Shown here one piece after another: positions 12,879 to 23,167 of a stretch of DNA of 64,000 nt. A program made the translations under genes and the position numbers. The DNA lies in contig CM043944.1 in the NCBI GenBank assembly GCA_014529385.2, positions 93,576,476-93,640,475 of the forward strand, given 5' to 3'. Under the pieces are notes generated by a model. The model did not search any database, had not been told where the DNA came from, and saw only the letters and a list, made by a program, of their open reading frames with translations. Every line of letters begins with the position of its first letter. Position 1 is the first letter of the stretch. The stretch comes from Adiantum capillus-veneris. Lineage: Eukaryota > Streptophyta > Polypodiopsida > Polypodiales > Pteridaceae.

Positions 12879-14027
12879 CTAGGCTGTTACTTTAGGCTTT
12901 TTGGCCCAAACATTAGCGTTTCCTTGGAAGTAGCCCTGAGAAGTGATTGACTCATTTGATGCTACCCTCCCTGTCACCTTTTGTTGTTGTGGTTGAACCC
13001 GTGTTTCATGTATCCAAACTGGGTCTTTGACTTGGATGTGCTCTTTGGATACCAACACTTGGTTGACATTCTTCGGCTTCTTCCTAATGCTTTGATGTGA
13101 TGGAAACTTTAGTTGATAGACTTTTTGTCTCGGTTTCCATTGCATTGTCGATGGTTTGGCTCTTGATGTAGAGGCTTCACGGGAAGTTTGATGGAAGCTC
13201 GTTGAAGGTAAAGTCGTCTTGCGAGGTTGATATACTTCAGTGTTTACCTTTGCTTTACCTTTTTCCGTGATGGTCGGTTGCTCCTTTTTGACATTGACTT
13301 GAGGTGCTTTTGGGAATTTTGATGATGTCATTGCTGAAGCTTTTCCTTGTGGTTGAAAGAAGATGTTCCTCCAGCTTTCTGTCAGGATCAGACTCTCTTT
13401 GATATGATGGGAGTCAATTATGTGGAAAGTATCCTTGGACTCCCCAGTACTCAACTTGAGTATAGCTTCTACCACTCCGAACCTAGGAATCAGCATTTTT
13501 GAACTTGTGTACACGATGTCCTCTAGCTCGATGATTGGTGTCTTTCCCATCATGATCCACGTTCCAATAGTCATTATAATCTTTGTTGCTTCTGGATCTA
13601 TCACAACTGAACATGTGATTTTGAGTCCTGTTTCTCCGCATATGCTAAATTTGATCATTGTAGAAGACAATAGATCTTCTTCCTTGTCCCTGTTCTTCTT
13701 TTGATATTGCATTTTTTGAACATTTGACGTTGAATTTGGAAACTTTTTTCCTTCATCTGCTTTCATTTGCACTTTTTTTGGAGTCGGCTTCTTTGAAACA
13801 ACTTTTGTCAATTCTTCAGGTATGTCAATGATGACATATTCTTGTGGTTGCTCTTCTTCCTTCATTTGCACCTTGGAACCATGCTCCATGATATAGCAAT
13901 CTGTCTCAACTTTTTTGCTTTCACAAACTTTATTAGCTTCCTTCAACACCTTTATCGTAAATAAGGGAGTTATATCATACCCATCTTCATCGAAAAATTT
14001 AGTCAGGGTTGCCTCATTCACACACAC
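12879..14027 (-). CDS. Element A ORF: retropepsin-like second domain plus basic tail
   Basis: The 382-codon frame starts with CVNEATLTKFFDEDGYDITP, which corresponds to CVNKVTLTKFYDEKGYDIIP in element B just after its protease. In B the next recognised domain is reverse transcriptase. Here, after a charged linker, residues about 120-230 look like a degenerate retropepsin: CSVVIDPEATKI in place of the DTG loop, a central GVVEAILKLS strand, and DTFHIID with SLILTESW in place of the usual ILG-x-x-W end. A basic Thr/Ser/Lys tail follows with MQWKPRQK and a QGYFQG motif. RT, RNase H and integrase are absent. The same module follows integrase in element C, so A looks like an internal-deletion derivative. 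Confidence 0.6.
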   Translation of the reverse strand: MCVNEATLTKFFDEDGYDITPLFTIKVLKEANKVCESKKVETDCYIMEHGSKVQMKEEEQPQEYVIIDIPEELTKVVSKKPTPKKVQMKADEGKKFPNSTSNVQKMQYQKKNRDKEEDLLSSTMIKFSICGETGLKITCSVVIDPEATKIIMTIGTWIMMGKTPIIELEDIVYTSSKMLIPRFGVVEAILKLSTGESKDTFHIIDSHHIKESLILTESWRNIFFQPQGKASAMTSSKFPKAPQVNVKKEQPTITEKGKAKVNTEVYQPRKTTLPSTSFHQTSREASTSRAKPSTMQWKPRQKVYQLKFPSHQSIRKKPKNVNQVLVSKEHIQVKDPVWIHETRVQPQQQKVTGRVASNESITSQGYFQGNANVWAKKPKVTA

Positions 14028-14190
14028 ATCAAGTATTTGATCCCATCCAAAGGTTTAAAATAACTCCTCTGGAAAAGGTTATGGTACATATGCCTCATCT
14101 TCTATTGAACGCTCTAGGATGCAATCTTGCTTTCTAAGACTTCCACTCTCAGGAGCTCCGTACATCCAAATATGCGCTTTTCTTTCCAAA

Positions 14191-14769
14191 TCAGTTGTGG
14201 AGTTTGTCTTCCCCCGGGGTTCGCACTATATCTCTATAACTATGATCTTTGACACTGATTTTTGTTGTGACCTCTTTGTGTCTCAAGTAGATATAGTCAT
14301 AGCCCCAGTCTTGTACCATTTTGAGCTGGCGCAATAATGGTTTGCCCAATATGATGTCAAAGTTGCTGCTCTTGTCAAAATTCATTATGGCAAAGGTGTG
14401 CTCACACTCTATGGCACACGAGGATACAATGATTTGTTCTAATATTCCAATCGGTTTCTCCGTGTATCCATCCGCTAATTGCAGTTTCATTCTAGTTTTC
14501 CTAAGAGCAGGCTTTCCCCATTTTTTCCATATCTCTTTGGTTGCAATGGCAATTCCTGCCCCACTATCTAATATAGCAATCGTCTTTACTCCTTTGTACT
14601 CAAGTGGTAAGGTGGTGTTTCCTTCTTCTCCTTGACAGTAGTCACCCACCTTATCTACTGGTATTGGCTTTGTCTGTTGTTTCTTAGACATGGTGTCATC
14701 CCTATTTTCATCCACAAGTTGGTCATGTGAAGGGATTTTCAGCCCCATGTTCTCCAGGTGTTTGCCCAT
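14191..14769 (-). CDS. Retropepsin (aspartic protease) of element A
   Basis: Retropepsins cut the Gag-Pol precursor. The catalytic loop reads TIAILDSGAGIAIATKEIW, followed by RKTRMKLQLADG, the GILEQ strand, and FDIILGKPLLRQLKMVQDWG, which is the C-terminal signature of a Ty3/gypsy protease. The upstream stretch VGDYCQGEEGNTTLPLEYKG matches element B at 47744-48247 closely. The frame ends in KDHSYRDIVRTPGEDKLHN. The domain itself looks unbroken, although the polyprotein around it is split by stops. Confidence 0.85.
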   Translation of the reverse strand: MGKHLENMGLKIPSHDQLVDENRDDTMSKKQQTKPIPVDKVGDYCQGEEGNTTLPLEYKGVKTIAILDSGAGIAIATKEIWKKWGKPALRKTRMKLQLADGYTEKPIGILEQIIVSSCAIECEHTFAIMNFDKSSNFDIILGKPLLRQLKMVQDWGYDYIYLRHKEVTTKISVKDHSYRDIVRTPGEDKLHN

Positions 14770-14912
14770 TTGGCCCCATAGATGCGGTCTAATTTTTAGT
14801 AGCTCTGAGAGATAAAGTGTGCATTGTATAGGAGAAGCATCAATTCATGCAAGCTCTTGGTATCCATCATTTTTGGTGTGGCTTTCCACTGAGAAGGTAC
14901 CATTTTAACCTC

Positions 14913-15173
14913 CTATTTTGTTTCAAGTTCTCCTATGAAAGATGGCAACGTCTTTAGGGAGCGTGGTTTACTCTCTTCAGATGTGACAGACCCAACATCC
15001 CCATATAGAGATCTTATATCCCCCGAGAAAAATTTGTGATCCATGTTTATCTCAAGAATAGGTGCTGATTGTAAGGTAGCACTACCATCTTTTTGGTTTC
15101 TGATTGATTCCCACAAGGATTGTGGCCACGGTTCTTCTACCTCCGGAATAGGCATCACTGCTTGTGAGCCCAC
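14913..15173 (-). pseudogene. Gag-protease linker of element A
   Basis: The frame contains EVEEPWPQSLWESIRNQKDG, GDIRSLYGDVGSVTSEE and SKPRSLKTLPSFI. Equivalent text in element B (EVEEQLPQELWEQIRNRKYG, DIRSLYGDAGTMISED) places it between Gag and protease. It is one fragment of a broken polyprotein. Confidence 0.7.
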
Positions 15174-15286
15174 CCCATCTGTGGTATTGGCTACTTCCCT
15201 TGTATCTAAAGGTGCCTCAACTCCCGGCTCTTCCAGGTCTCTCTTTACAATACCCTAGCTCTCCAATTCTTGGACTTTATCACGGA

Positions 15287-15763
15287 TTAGCACCTCATTT
15301 TTGGAGCATCTGGAACATGTGGCTCCATAAGAGCTTGGGCCTTCTCGATGACCTCCTTACACATTTGCAACCTCTCTTTTTCATACCCTTGATGAGGGTA
15401 CGTTAGCCATCTATCCTCTTGGGTTTGGTTGGGTTTTAGCCTAGCTTCATAAGCTTTCAAGATCGCATCCAAAGGTTCAAACACTTTGTTGAGCAAGACT
15501 GAACCTCCCAAGTGAGTCTTTGACTCTTTAGGTTCCTTTGTGTTTTTGTGCCTTTCTTGCTCTTGTCTAAGATGCTCTCCTGTTTGATTCAGTTCAATTT
15601 CCGAAGCCGCTTTCTCCTTCAGCCTCTTCAATTTCATTTTGTCTCGTCTGCCTTTCCATGATCTTCTTCCGAAGGTTCTCACCGATTTGAGTCCCACGGG
15701 CTCTTGAATCGAGTGTGGAGGAGTTGATAAAAACTTCAAAACATTGACATACATTCCTTGCAA
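15287..15763 (-). pseudogene. Gag C-terminal region of element A
   Basis: A Lys/Glu-rich coiled-coil stretch (RRDKMKLKRLKEKAASEIEL) is followed by NKVFEPLDAILKAYEARLKP NQTQEDRWLTYPHQGYEKER. Element B has the same block at about 48490-48690. The N-terminal Gag, the PBS and the 5' LTR are missing; similarity stops near 15770, so the element is truncated there. Confidence 0.7.
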
Positions 15764-15770
15764 ATGGAAG

Positions 15771-16179
15771 TCAAATTGTACTAATATTTGATGTTTTTAT
15801 GTTAAAAAAACTGATCTATAGCAAGTAATTCATGGATAATGGAGGCCATAAGTTTATGAACTACAAATCTCAATGGCACACAATGGCAGTACCATGGAGT
15901 ATTTCAATATAAGGAAAGGGAGGCCATTACGCAAAGCTATTAGAAGTAGAGATGATTGGTGAGTTGGTGTAGGTCAATGTTGTGAGAATTTGATGATATG
16001 CATTGAAAACTCCACACAAAGAGCCTCATCACACGACAATGGAAATGAATTTTGGTCATGGAGATGGAGGAACCCGCACACAATATGTTATCTTTTGTCA
16101 TCATTGAGGACTATGATAGGCCTTGAAAGATCCTCACTGCACTTGGGGTCTTTGAAAAAATGTTGAGATATTGGTTGTG
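15771..16179. other. Unassigned interval
   Basis: No motif-bearing frame. It lies between the truncated element A and a copia relic and may include the relic's 3' end. Confidence 0.4.
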
Positions 16180-17240
16180 CTAGAGGGATGGTTGCTTGAA
16201 GTAATGTGCAACGCTAAGCTCTCCTACAGGGAATCTCTCCCTATCATAATGATAATGTACCTCAACGTGCTTTGTGTAGGCAAGGAACACTGGGCTCTTG
16301 GCAATTTTCAAAGCACTCTGACAGTCAAAGTAAATCCTGGTGACCAACACCCAAGTCAACAATCAAAAGGCGTTTGAGCCAAAATGCACTTAATCGTAAC
16401 CATAAAAGATATTGCGTACTCAACCTCACAATTAGAAGTGGCCATTGTAGGCTTCTTCTTACTCAATCAAGATATGAAATGGCATGAAATAAAAACCACT
16501 AGTGGACACTCATGTGTCATAGTAACCATCCCAATTCAAGGTTGAAAAATCACGTAAATGTGAAGGTAATGATCCCCCTGAGGATAAAACAACCCAAGAT
16601 ATATAGTTCCACTCAACTAGTGAAAGATCCGCTTAATTGCCTTCCGAAGCATAGACCTTAGGCTAAGCATAAGTCTAATCACCTATGAGATTGCACACTG
16701 AACATCTAGCTTCATAATACACACATAAATGAGGCAACCAACAACCTGCTGATAGGGTGTGACATCAAAGTAATCCCCAACATCATGAGACAAAGCTTCA
16801 AACGTGTTTTCGTAGGAGTAGTAGTAGGCTTGCTATCCTCAAGCTTAAACCTACACAACAATGTTTGCCCAGACAAAGTAATGCCTCCACCCATCAACCT
16901 GCTTGAATTATATGCCCAGATATTGATGCAAAAGCCCTAGTATAACATCTCAAAGGAGGCATTCAAATCAATCTTACAATCAACGTTCTATCCCTCATTT
17001 GTTCCAGTGAGCAACATGTCATCAATATAGAGCACAATGATCAAATATACATCATTCGCATGCTTGACATACAAAGTTCTCTCAATTAGACTTTTCTATA
17101 ACCATGTGGAACCAAGTAAGAATGATTCTTTCCATGCTAGGCACGTGGTGCTTGCTTCAAACCATACAATGCCTTTTTATGCCTACCCACCTTGTTTTCT
17201 TGGCCTTTTTGAACAAAACCAAAAGGTTGCATTTATGTCC
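16180..17240 (-). pseudogene. Ty1/copia RT-RNase H relic
   Basis: Read on the minus strand and compared with element D (51571-52780), the order of conserved phrases is the same: the KALYGLKQ and YVDDLLI regions degraded near 17020-17200, the FGVS/RFMHSP region near 16640-16730, the TVATSSCEAEYA region near 16420-16450, and the RNase H end at 16180-16362 (DCQSALKIAKSPVFLAYTKH VEVHYHYDRERF). Stops and frameshifts are frequent. It is an old relic. Confidence 0.8.
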
Positions 17241-18455
17241 ATTGCAACCAGTATGAGTTTCCAATGCACAAATGCTACTTATTCCTTTACCAACTATTTT
17301 GATCTACTCATTAGTAGATCCAAGAAAGGGACATTTTCTTTACTTGTCATCTCTTTTAGAGATAGATAGAAGAGAAATTCAAACTGGTACCCAAGTAATT
17401 AGCAATTCATTTAGAAAAAATGAATCATCATTTGTCGGTCTCAAAAGACATTATAAATAATGCGCTTAGCCATGTAAGGAGCTTTGTTAGTTTTTTTGAC
17501 ATGTATGAATTGAGATTGCTTGGTAAGCTAGTCAAGTAAAATCAAAGATGCATTTGTGCTCATATGTGAGTGATTTTGGATGAACCCAATGCATTTGTGC
17601 TCATATGTGGAGTGATTTTGGATGAACCCAAATTGTATTGTTTGTAGTAACCACCCATTGGCTTACCATAATCATTCATAGATTTTTTAGCATTTCATAC
17701 AATCAGAAACATATATATCTTTTTTCTTAATGGATAGCTATAATACTATGATTCTCCATGGAAAGGGGAGTATCTAATTCTTATGTAACCTTCTTATGAA
17801 ATGCCTTTAAAGGCACACATTCTTGACATAGAGAAAAAATCCATCTTTTAGCGTGAATGAATTATGTGGGCCTTCCCATTGGGCAAGGCAAATATTGCAT
17901 TCGCATATTTAGATTCTTAGCCTAAGCATCTATGTGTTTGTTTAATCATTTTGAGATCTTATAAAGACAACATTCACCCTAGGTGTTGACAAAGTGCATC
18001 GATTATGCTTTCCTAGTATATGAGCAATATGAAATCAAAATTGTAAACCATGTTCCTTGTTTATCAAGTACTTTGGAATGCATCATGAAAGTCTTGAGGA
18101 TTTAATGATCCATCCAAATGAAGAAAGGAATGTTGAGAGAACAATAATTCAATGAGCACTTTGCACACATAACAACAAGTATCTTCTTCTTCTTGTTTCT
18201 AAGGATGCATCATTCTATGCAAGTGGTGATTCTTGTAAGCAATGGTTCTTCCTTATGTTGAGTTGCAATTATGTAGCAATTTCTTAGTTGACAAGGTAGA
18301 ACATGATGTCATTGACAAAACCTCAAGTTAGACAAAGGAGAATCTATCCAAAAGTATGTAGATAACTTTTGGGATGCACATCTTAAAGCTATTTTTAGAA
18401 AAATGGATTGATTTTCTTGAGCAAAAGTAGTATTATTGTGTTGGGATCCTTCATA
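17241..18455. other. Unassigned interval, perhaps more copia debris
   Basis: No domain was recognised with confidence. A 28-bp phrase around CATTTGTGCTCATATGTG occurs twice near 17550 and 17590 as a small tandem duplication. Confidence 0.4.
18452..18455. repeat. Candidate target-site duplication CATA (left)
   Basis: The same four bases occur at 29838-29841 on the other side. Four bases can match by chance, so this is supportive and not decisive. Confidence 0.5.
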
Positions 18456-18485
18456 GGGTGAAAGCATGGTTTGGTGGTACAAAAA
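18456..18485 (+). repeat. Left terminal inverted repeat
   Basis: It begins GGGTGAAAGCATGGTTTGGT and ends GGTACAAAAA. The reverse complement of 29808-29837 differs at one base, C for G at position 5. Its TTTGGTGGTAC core resembles the TTTGGTAC repeats inside the element. Confidence 0.85.
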
Positions 18486-18799
18486 AAGGACCTATTTTGC
18501 TTCTACCTGGTTGGTACTTCTACATATGTCCACACTTTGGAGGGAACCTTTTTTTTCATCTATGTTAAAGAATGGTAGGAGGGAAATTTGTATGATTTAA
18601 ACTTTTCGTGAAAGAAAACATGGGTGGGGCAATAAGTAATGTGAGTGGTGTTGTGAAACCGTGCCAAAAGTCCCATCACAAACTGCGTTTTCTAGCTCAA
18701 CACATTTTCCAGCTTCCGCCTTGCTCTCTTCTTACATCGCCTTCTGCAAACCACTACAGTTGCAAGTAACAAGCTCCCCGGCTACTCACAATCAGGAAG

Positions 18800-19034
18800 A
18801 TGAGGACACCAGCGAGGAAATCACCAGCCAAAGCGTCACCGGACAATGGGAAAAAGAAGAAGAGGACAATGGATGCAAAATCCCCTCGGAACATCGACAC
18901 CCCAAATACGAGCGCTAGCAAGGGGGCCTCCTTTGTGGAGAGGGAGAAACCTGCTGTGTCCATGGAGACTTCATTTAAGCCTGGGCCTCTTTTTGCCGAT
19001 GATGAGACTCCACGGTCATCTACAACATCTAAAG
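18800..19034 (+). CDS. Exon 1 of the coiled-coil/RING gene
   Basis: The frame from ATG at 18800 runs to a good donor, AAAG|GTAGGT. The product segment is rich in Lys, Pro and Ser and has no fold signature. A second ATG 69 bases downstream is possible. The acceptor joining it to the next exon could not be fixed, because none of the nearby AG sites keeps the frame. Confidence 0.5.
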
Positions 19035-19327
19035 GTAGGTGTTATGAGAGCTGTGCGTTTTCTGGTGATTTACCATTTTATTTTCCATGCATGCAAGCTT
19101 TTGCATGTCTTTTATCTAATGAGGTCTGCATTTTCTTTTTTTGCATGCAGCAAGTACATGTGCATGTTTGGGATCCTCTTAGGAATTTAGGGTTTAGGAA
19201 AGTTACAAAGTTACATGTATTTAAGCTGCTCTTTAGATTGCTAACTTGCATGCATGCAAGTGCAAAACTCAGTATATGTTGTGCATGAGCATAGCACAAA
19301 GTTGAAGCTCAATAGGGATGTCAGCAT

Positions 19328-19384
19328 AACCAAATTTGGTACTAACCAGTACCAAATTTGATACTAACCAGTACCAAATTTGGC
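19328..19384. repeat. ACCAAATTTGGTAC motif cluster in intron
   Basis: Three copies of CCAGTACCAAATTTG-like sequence lie close together. They share the half-site of the palindrome AGTACCAAATTTGGTACT that recurs through the transposon. Confidence 0.7.
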
Positions 19385-20409
19385 TTTGTACACAACTGAA
19401 TTTTGCAATTGTCACCTGAATGAGATACATTCATTTCATTCCATGTGTTTTGTTTTTCACAGCTGAAATGAGGCATATAATGAGGGCATGTCTTTACTTG
19501 CGTGTTGTTTTCACATCGCAAGAAAAAACAAGATGGAGGAGTACCCTATCTTGACAAAGTTCTGCTATACAACACAAGAGCTTCATGATGAGTATGGATT
19601 GAGCATGGATGGAGGGGGTGCTACCAAAGGATCTTATGAAAGATGACATCCCCGATGACCAGTGTCTCACTGTATTCAGGCATTCCAGCCAGAAGAAGGC
19701 AAAGATTTACTTAAATCACGTGCAGCCACGGCTTCAGGATGAATGCAGGTTCCTGTTCCATAAGGTGTACCAAGCCCCACCATCATGTGGGGAGATCACT
19801 AAAAAATTTTCCCGCTATTTTTCATATGAGAAGTGTCATGCAACCACAAAGGACCCTGCGGGCCACAGGGTTGCATGGGCCAGGTTTGGTGAGAGTGTAC
19901 TCAACATGTGTTCCTCCCGACCAGGAGGCTTGGAAAAGAAGGTTGAGAATTGGTGAAAGGAAAACGGTGCGTCCCAACGAGGCCACCCGTCAAATACCAA
20001 GAAGCCCCGACTTACGCCACTCGGTAGTATGCCCCCTACATAGAAAGTCCCCCCACAACGTCATGAGGAGAAGACACCTGATTATATTGCGGACCTTGAA
20101 GCTATGGTTGGGAGAGTCCCTCGGACATGTGTCGGGGTAGCTGATAGGCTGAAAGAGCTGACAATGTCTCTGAAGCAGAAGAAGGAAACACTCTTGAGGG
20201 CAGAGGGTTCCAATAAACTTGTCAAGCAGATTATGGACGACATCAAGGAATATGAGACCCAACTGGAAACATTGAGAGAGGCCAACACTCGCGATGACGC
20301 AGAAATCAATGTGATAGAAGCTGATTTGGCTGCCAGTCTAAGGATGCTACGTCGATACGGAATTAGTGAAGATACGTCATTGTTCGACAAGGAGATTCTA
20401 GAGCAACAG

Positions 20410-21660
20410 GTGCTGGTAGTTTTGGGAGTTTTTGGTAGAACTTTTTATGCTTGGTTTGGTGGGATTGGTAGTGTTAGGTACCTTTGGTAGAACTATTTAT
20501 GCTTGGTTTGGTGGGATTGGTAGTGTTAGGTACCTTTGGTAGAACTGTTTATGCTTGGTTTGGTGGGATTGGTAGTGTTAGGTACCTTTGATAGAACTGT
20601 TTATGCTTGGTTTGGTGGGATTGGTAGTATTAGGTACTCATGGTAGAACTGTTTTTATTCTAGGTAGTTTATGGTTTCCTTCTGTCTTATGGTTTGGTAT
20701 TTCTGGTACTATGAAGAAGTTTTGGTACTTTAAGGTACTTTTTGAAAGTGCTGCAAAAGGTGTTATGGTATTTTTATTCTGATAGCTTTGGTAGTTTTGC
20801 TAGTTTTGGTACTTTTAGGTACTATTTGAAAGTGCTGCAAAAGTGTAATTGGTAGTTTGATTTTGGTAATTTTGGTAGTTTTTGAAAGTGCTGCAAAAAG
20901 TGTTTCTTTGGTAGTCTTGGTAGTTTTGGTTGTTTTGGTACTATTTGAAAGTTTGATTTTGGGAGTTTTGGTACTTTTGGTACTTTTATGTACTATTAGA
21001 AAGTGCTGCAAAAAGTGTTTCTTTGGTAGTCTTGGTAGTTTTGGTTGTTTTGGTACTATTTGAAAGTTTGATTTTGGGAGTTTTGGTACTTTTGGTACTT
21101 TTATGTACTATTAGAAAGTGCTGCAAAAAGTGGCTTCCGTAGTTTGATTGGGTAGTTTTGGTACTTTTAGGTACTATTTGAAAGTGCTGTAAAAAGTGGA
21201 TTTGGTAGTTTGATTTTGGTAGTTTTGGTACTTTTAGGTACTATTTGAAAGTGCTGCAAAAAGCTTGCTTGGTAGTTTGATTTTGGTAGTTTTGGTAGTT
21301 TTGGGTACTTTTAGGTACTATTTGAAAGTGATGCAAAAAGTTTGTTTGGTAGTTTTGGTACTTTTAGGTACTATTTGAAAGTGCTTCAAAAAGTGGCTTT
21401 TGGTAGTTTGATTTTGGTAGTTTTGGTCCTTTTAGGTACTATTTGAAAGTGCTGCAAAAAGTGGCTTTTGGTAGTTTTGATAAGGTTTGGGTAGTTTAGT
21501 TCTGCATTGAGGGTATTTATATGTTTTTGGTACTATATGATTCCCGAGTTTGGTAGTTTTGGTGGTTTTGGTAGTTTGGGTTCTGTTTTGTAGTACAGTA
21601 CTTAGAAGTACCAGTCTCGGTATGACTTCTTGGTAGTTTTTGAAACTAATTGGGACCGCT
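20410..21660 (+). repeat. GGTAC-rich minisatellite filling an intron
   Basis: The intron between the coiled-coil exon and the RING-like exon is largely tandem repeats. The first part has four copies of a 60-bp unit with TATGCTTGGTTTGGTGGGAT. The second has about ten variants of GGTAGTTTTGGTACTTTTAG, GTACTATTTGAAAGTGCTGC and AAAAAGT. Short frames through it have no meaning. Confidence 0.9.
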
Positions 21661-21672
21661 GGTTGTCAACAG

Positions 21673-22024
21673 GCTGAGTATGACACTCTAGAGAAAAAAT
21701 GGAAGGAAGGTCAAGAGCATACCCTATTTGTGAAGGAGATGTTGTCTGATATCAGGCTTAGGAAGAGGTTCCTACTATATCCTAGGCCCCAGGTTAATGA
21801 TTCGGTAAATGTGATCCCGGTGTTTGGTATGTGTGTTGCATGCGGTGAGCCCTTGGAGTGCGCACATGTAGTTGGAACCTTCATGCTAGAGTGTCGACAC
21901 CAGTATCATCCCTTGTGCTTCAGTTCTCTGTTACAAAGCAGGGATCAGTGTGTCAAGCCAGGTTGTAATATGGTAATCTCTAATTTGGCAAAGTCCTGGG
22001 CCAGTGGGCTTCAAGTTGTCAAGA
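21673..22024 (+). CDS. RING-H2-like exon
   Basis: The exon is bounded by the acceptor TTGTCAACAG|GCTGAG and the donor AAGA|GTAAGT. It reads AEYDTLEKKWKEG, then VFGMCVACGEPL, TFMLECRHQYHPLCFSSLL and QCVKPGC. Cys and His spacing fits a zinc-binding RING-H2-like fold. The frame through the exon is clean, and the downstream join to 22121 (A|AG GAG CAG) keeps it. Confidence 0.7.
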
Positions 22025-22120
22025 GTAAGTATGTGTGCATTTTTTAATACATATGTGCACTTGCAACTTAGTGAGGTTTTCATACAAGTTAGTATGTGAT
22101 GTCTTTCTTTGTGTTTGCAG

Positions 22121-22237
22121 AGGAGCAGGATGCTGCACTTGCTGACCAGCACGCCACAAAGTCGGCTGCAAGTCGAATATGGGACGTGGATGAGGTGACA
22201 AGGGAGATATCAGATGTTCTCCACGATCTGAAGCAAG
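22121..22237 (+). CDS. Short exon after the RING-like exon
   Basis: The acceptor TTTGCAG and the donor CAAG|GTAATT bound a clean 117-base exon, read as EQDAALADQHATKSAASRIW and DVDEVTREISDVLHDLKQ. It is amphipathic and probably helical. Joining to an acceptor at 22289/22290 restores QGDSESKSEEEARD in frame, but implies an intron of only about 52 bases. Confidence 0.55.
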
Positions 22238-22289
22238 GTAATTCTGTAGGGAAAGAATGATGTGACGGGGCAAAGATGTGAGGCAACAG

Positions 22290-22803
22290 GTGACAGCGAA
22301 AGTAAAAGTGAAGAGGAGGCCAGAGATGATAAAAAGACAGGTGACAGCAAAAGTAAAAGTGAGGAGGATGCCAGAGATGGTAAAAAGACTAAGGACAAGG
22401 AGGAAGGTAAAGTCCCTGTTGTTGTGGAGCTAGATGCGGAGGAAAGCCAGGATGCTACCGACACAAAGCTCGATGAAGCAACGGCCAAGAAGGGAGAGGA
22501 AGAACCCACAAAGGGGGGTGTTGGGGAGGGGGTGGAAACCACAAAGGGGAGTGAAGGGAGGTCAAAGAGGGGTCGAAAGGCAACAAAGATCGGAGGGAGG
22601 GCGAGGATGAGCAGGAAGAAGTACTTGCGAACGATATTGTTGTGGACAACACCGATGGGGGCGTTGACTCTACTGCTGCCAATGCTGTTTCGAAGCGGAG
22701 AGGTGATTCCCCTGATTCCGTGACCCTGCAGGAACTTTTTTGTTTGCAGAGAAAGAAGCGCAATCGCGCCCGTGATCAATTATCCCGTGCATGCAAACTG
22801 TAG
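22290..22803 (+). pseudogene. Acidic/basic C-terminal exon with one frameshift
   Basis: The exon starts with two tandem 17-residue repeats (GDSESKSEEEARDDKKT and GDSKSKSEEDARDGKKT). An acidic stretch follows. A frame change in the G-rich region near 22600 leads to EDEQEEVLANDIVVDNTDGG and the basic end QRKKKRNRARDQL-type tail ACKL before TAG at 22801. The basic end could be a nuclear localisation signal. Confidence 0.5.
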
Positions 22804-22819
22804 CCAGTGAGAATCTATT

Positions 22820-23112
22820 GTATTCCGCACTTTGTGCTTTTTGGTGATTGAGTCAACTTGATTTTTTGGCCTTGAGCTTTATCTGTTCTCTCTATCTAGT
22901 TCTGTGTTGGTATGTTACCTTTCGTTACATTACTGTTTCAGTTATCCTCACTATATGTGCATTACAGTACCAAATTTGGTACTTTTTGGTACTGTTGAAC
23001 TGGGGTGCACGTCTGTCCACTATTACAGTACCAATTTGGTACTTCTTGAACTTGCGATTTCGGATAGTCCTTATCACTTGTGCAATACAGTACCAAATTT
23101 GGTAGTTTTTGG
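22820..23112 (+). repeat. Internal inverted repeat, left arm
   Basis: The arm begins TATTCCGCACTTTGTGCTTT, 17 bases after the stop of the RING gene. About 142 bases are the reverse complement of 24672-24813 with about 7 mismatches by eye. The rest continues as palindromic AGTACCAAATTTGGTACT repeats spaced by TGTCCACTATTACAG. Confidence 0.9.
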
Positions 23113-23167
23113 ACCAGTTTTCTGTTTTAGATATGATGTTTGCACTGTGTATTTGTCCCCACTCATT

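Larger units (their letters stand above)
9713..15770 (-). mobile_element. Gypsy-family element A, non-autonomous and 5'-truncated
   Basis: In minus-strand order it contains Gag C-terminus, linker, retropepsin, a retropepsin-like second domain with basic tail, a non-coding 3' region with repeated polypurine tracts, and a 3' LTR. There is no RT, RNase H or integrase. LTR and Gag-protease similarity to element B (43.5-59.6 kb) supports a shared family. Replication would depend on enzymes made by an autonomous relative. Confidence 0.7.
18800..22803 (+). pseudogene. Coiled-coil/RING-H2-like protein gene of the transposon
   Basis: This gene has several exons and unknown function. Exon 1 (18800-19034) starts MRTPARKSPAKASPDNGKKK and is basic and disordered, ending at AAAG|GTAGGT. 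The exon at about 19514-20409 holds a conserved-looking block (LNHVQPRLQDECRFLFHKVY, FSRYFSYEKCHATTKDPAGH) and a long coiled coil (DRLKELTMSLKQKKETLLRA). The next exon (21673-22024) has a C-x2-C...C-x-H-x2-H-x2-C...C-x4-C pattern, the spacing of a RING-H2 finger. Exons 22121-22237 and about 22290-22803 end in an acidic Lys/Glu tail. Defects include a G-run indel near 19610, TGA at about 19954, TAG at about 20039 and an indel near 22600. RING fingers usually act as E3 ubiquitin ligases or in protein binding; here that is inference. Confidence 0.65.

Noticed and set aside
18452-18455. Assignment of the transposon to the Sola superfamily from a 4-bp duplication
   Set aside because: Four bases can match by chance, and I cannot confirm family-specific transposase motifs from memory; left open.
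20410-21660. CRISPR-like appearance of regular repeats
   Set aside because: Units are degenerate, spacers are not unique, and the context is a eukaryotic intron.
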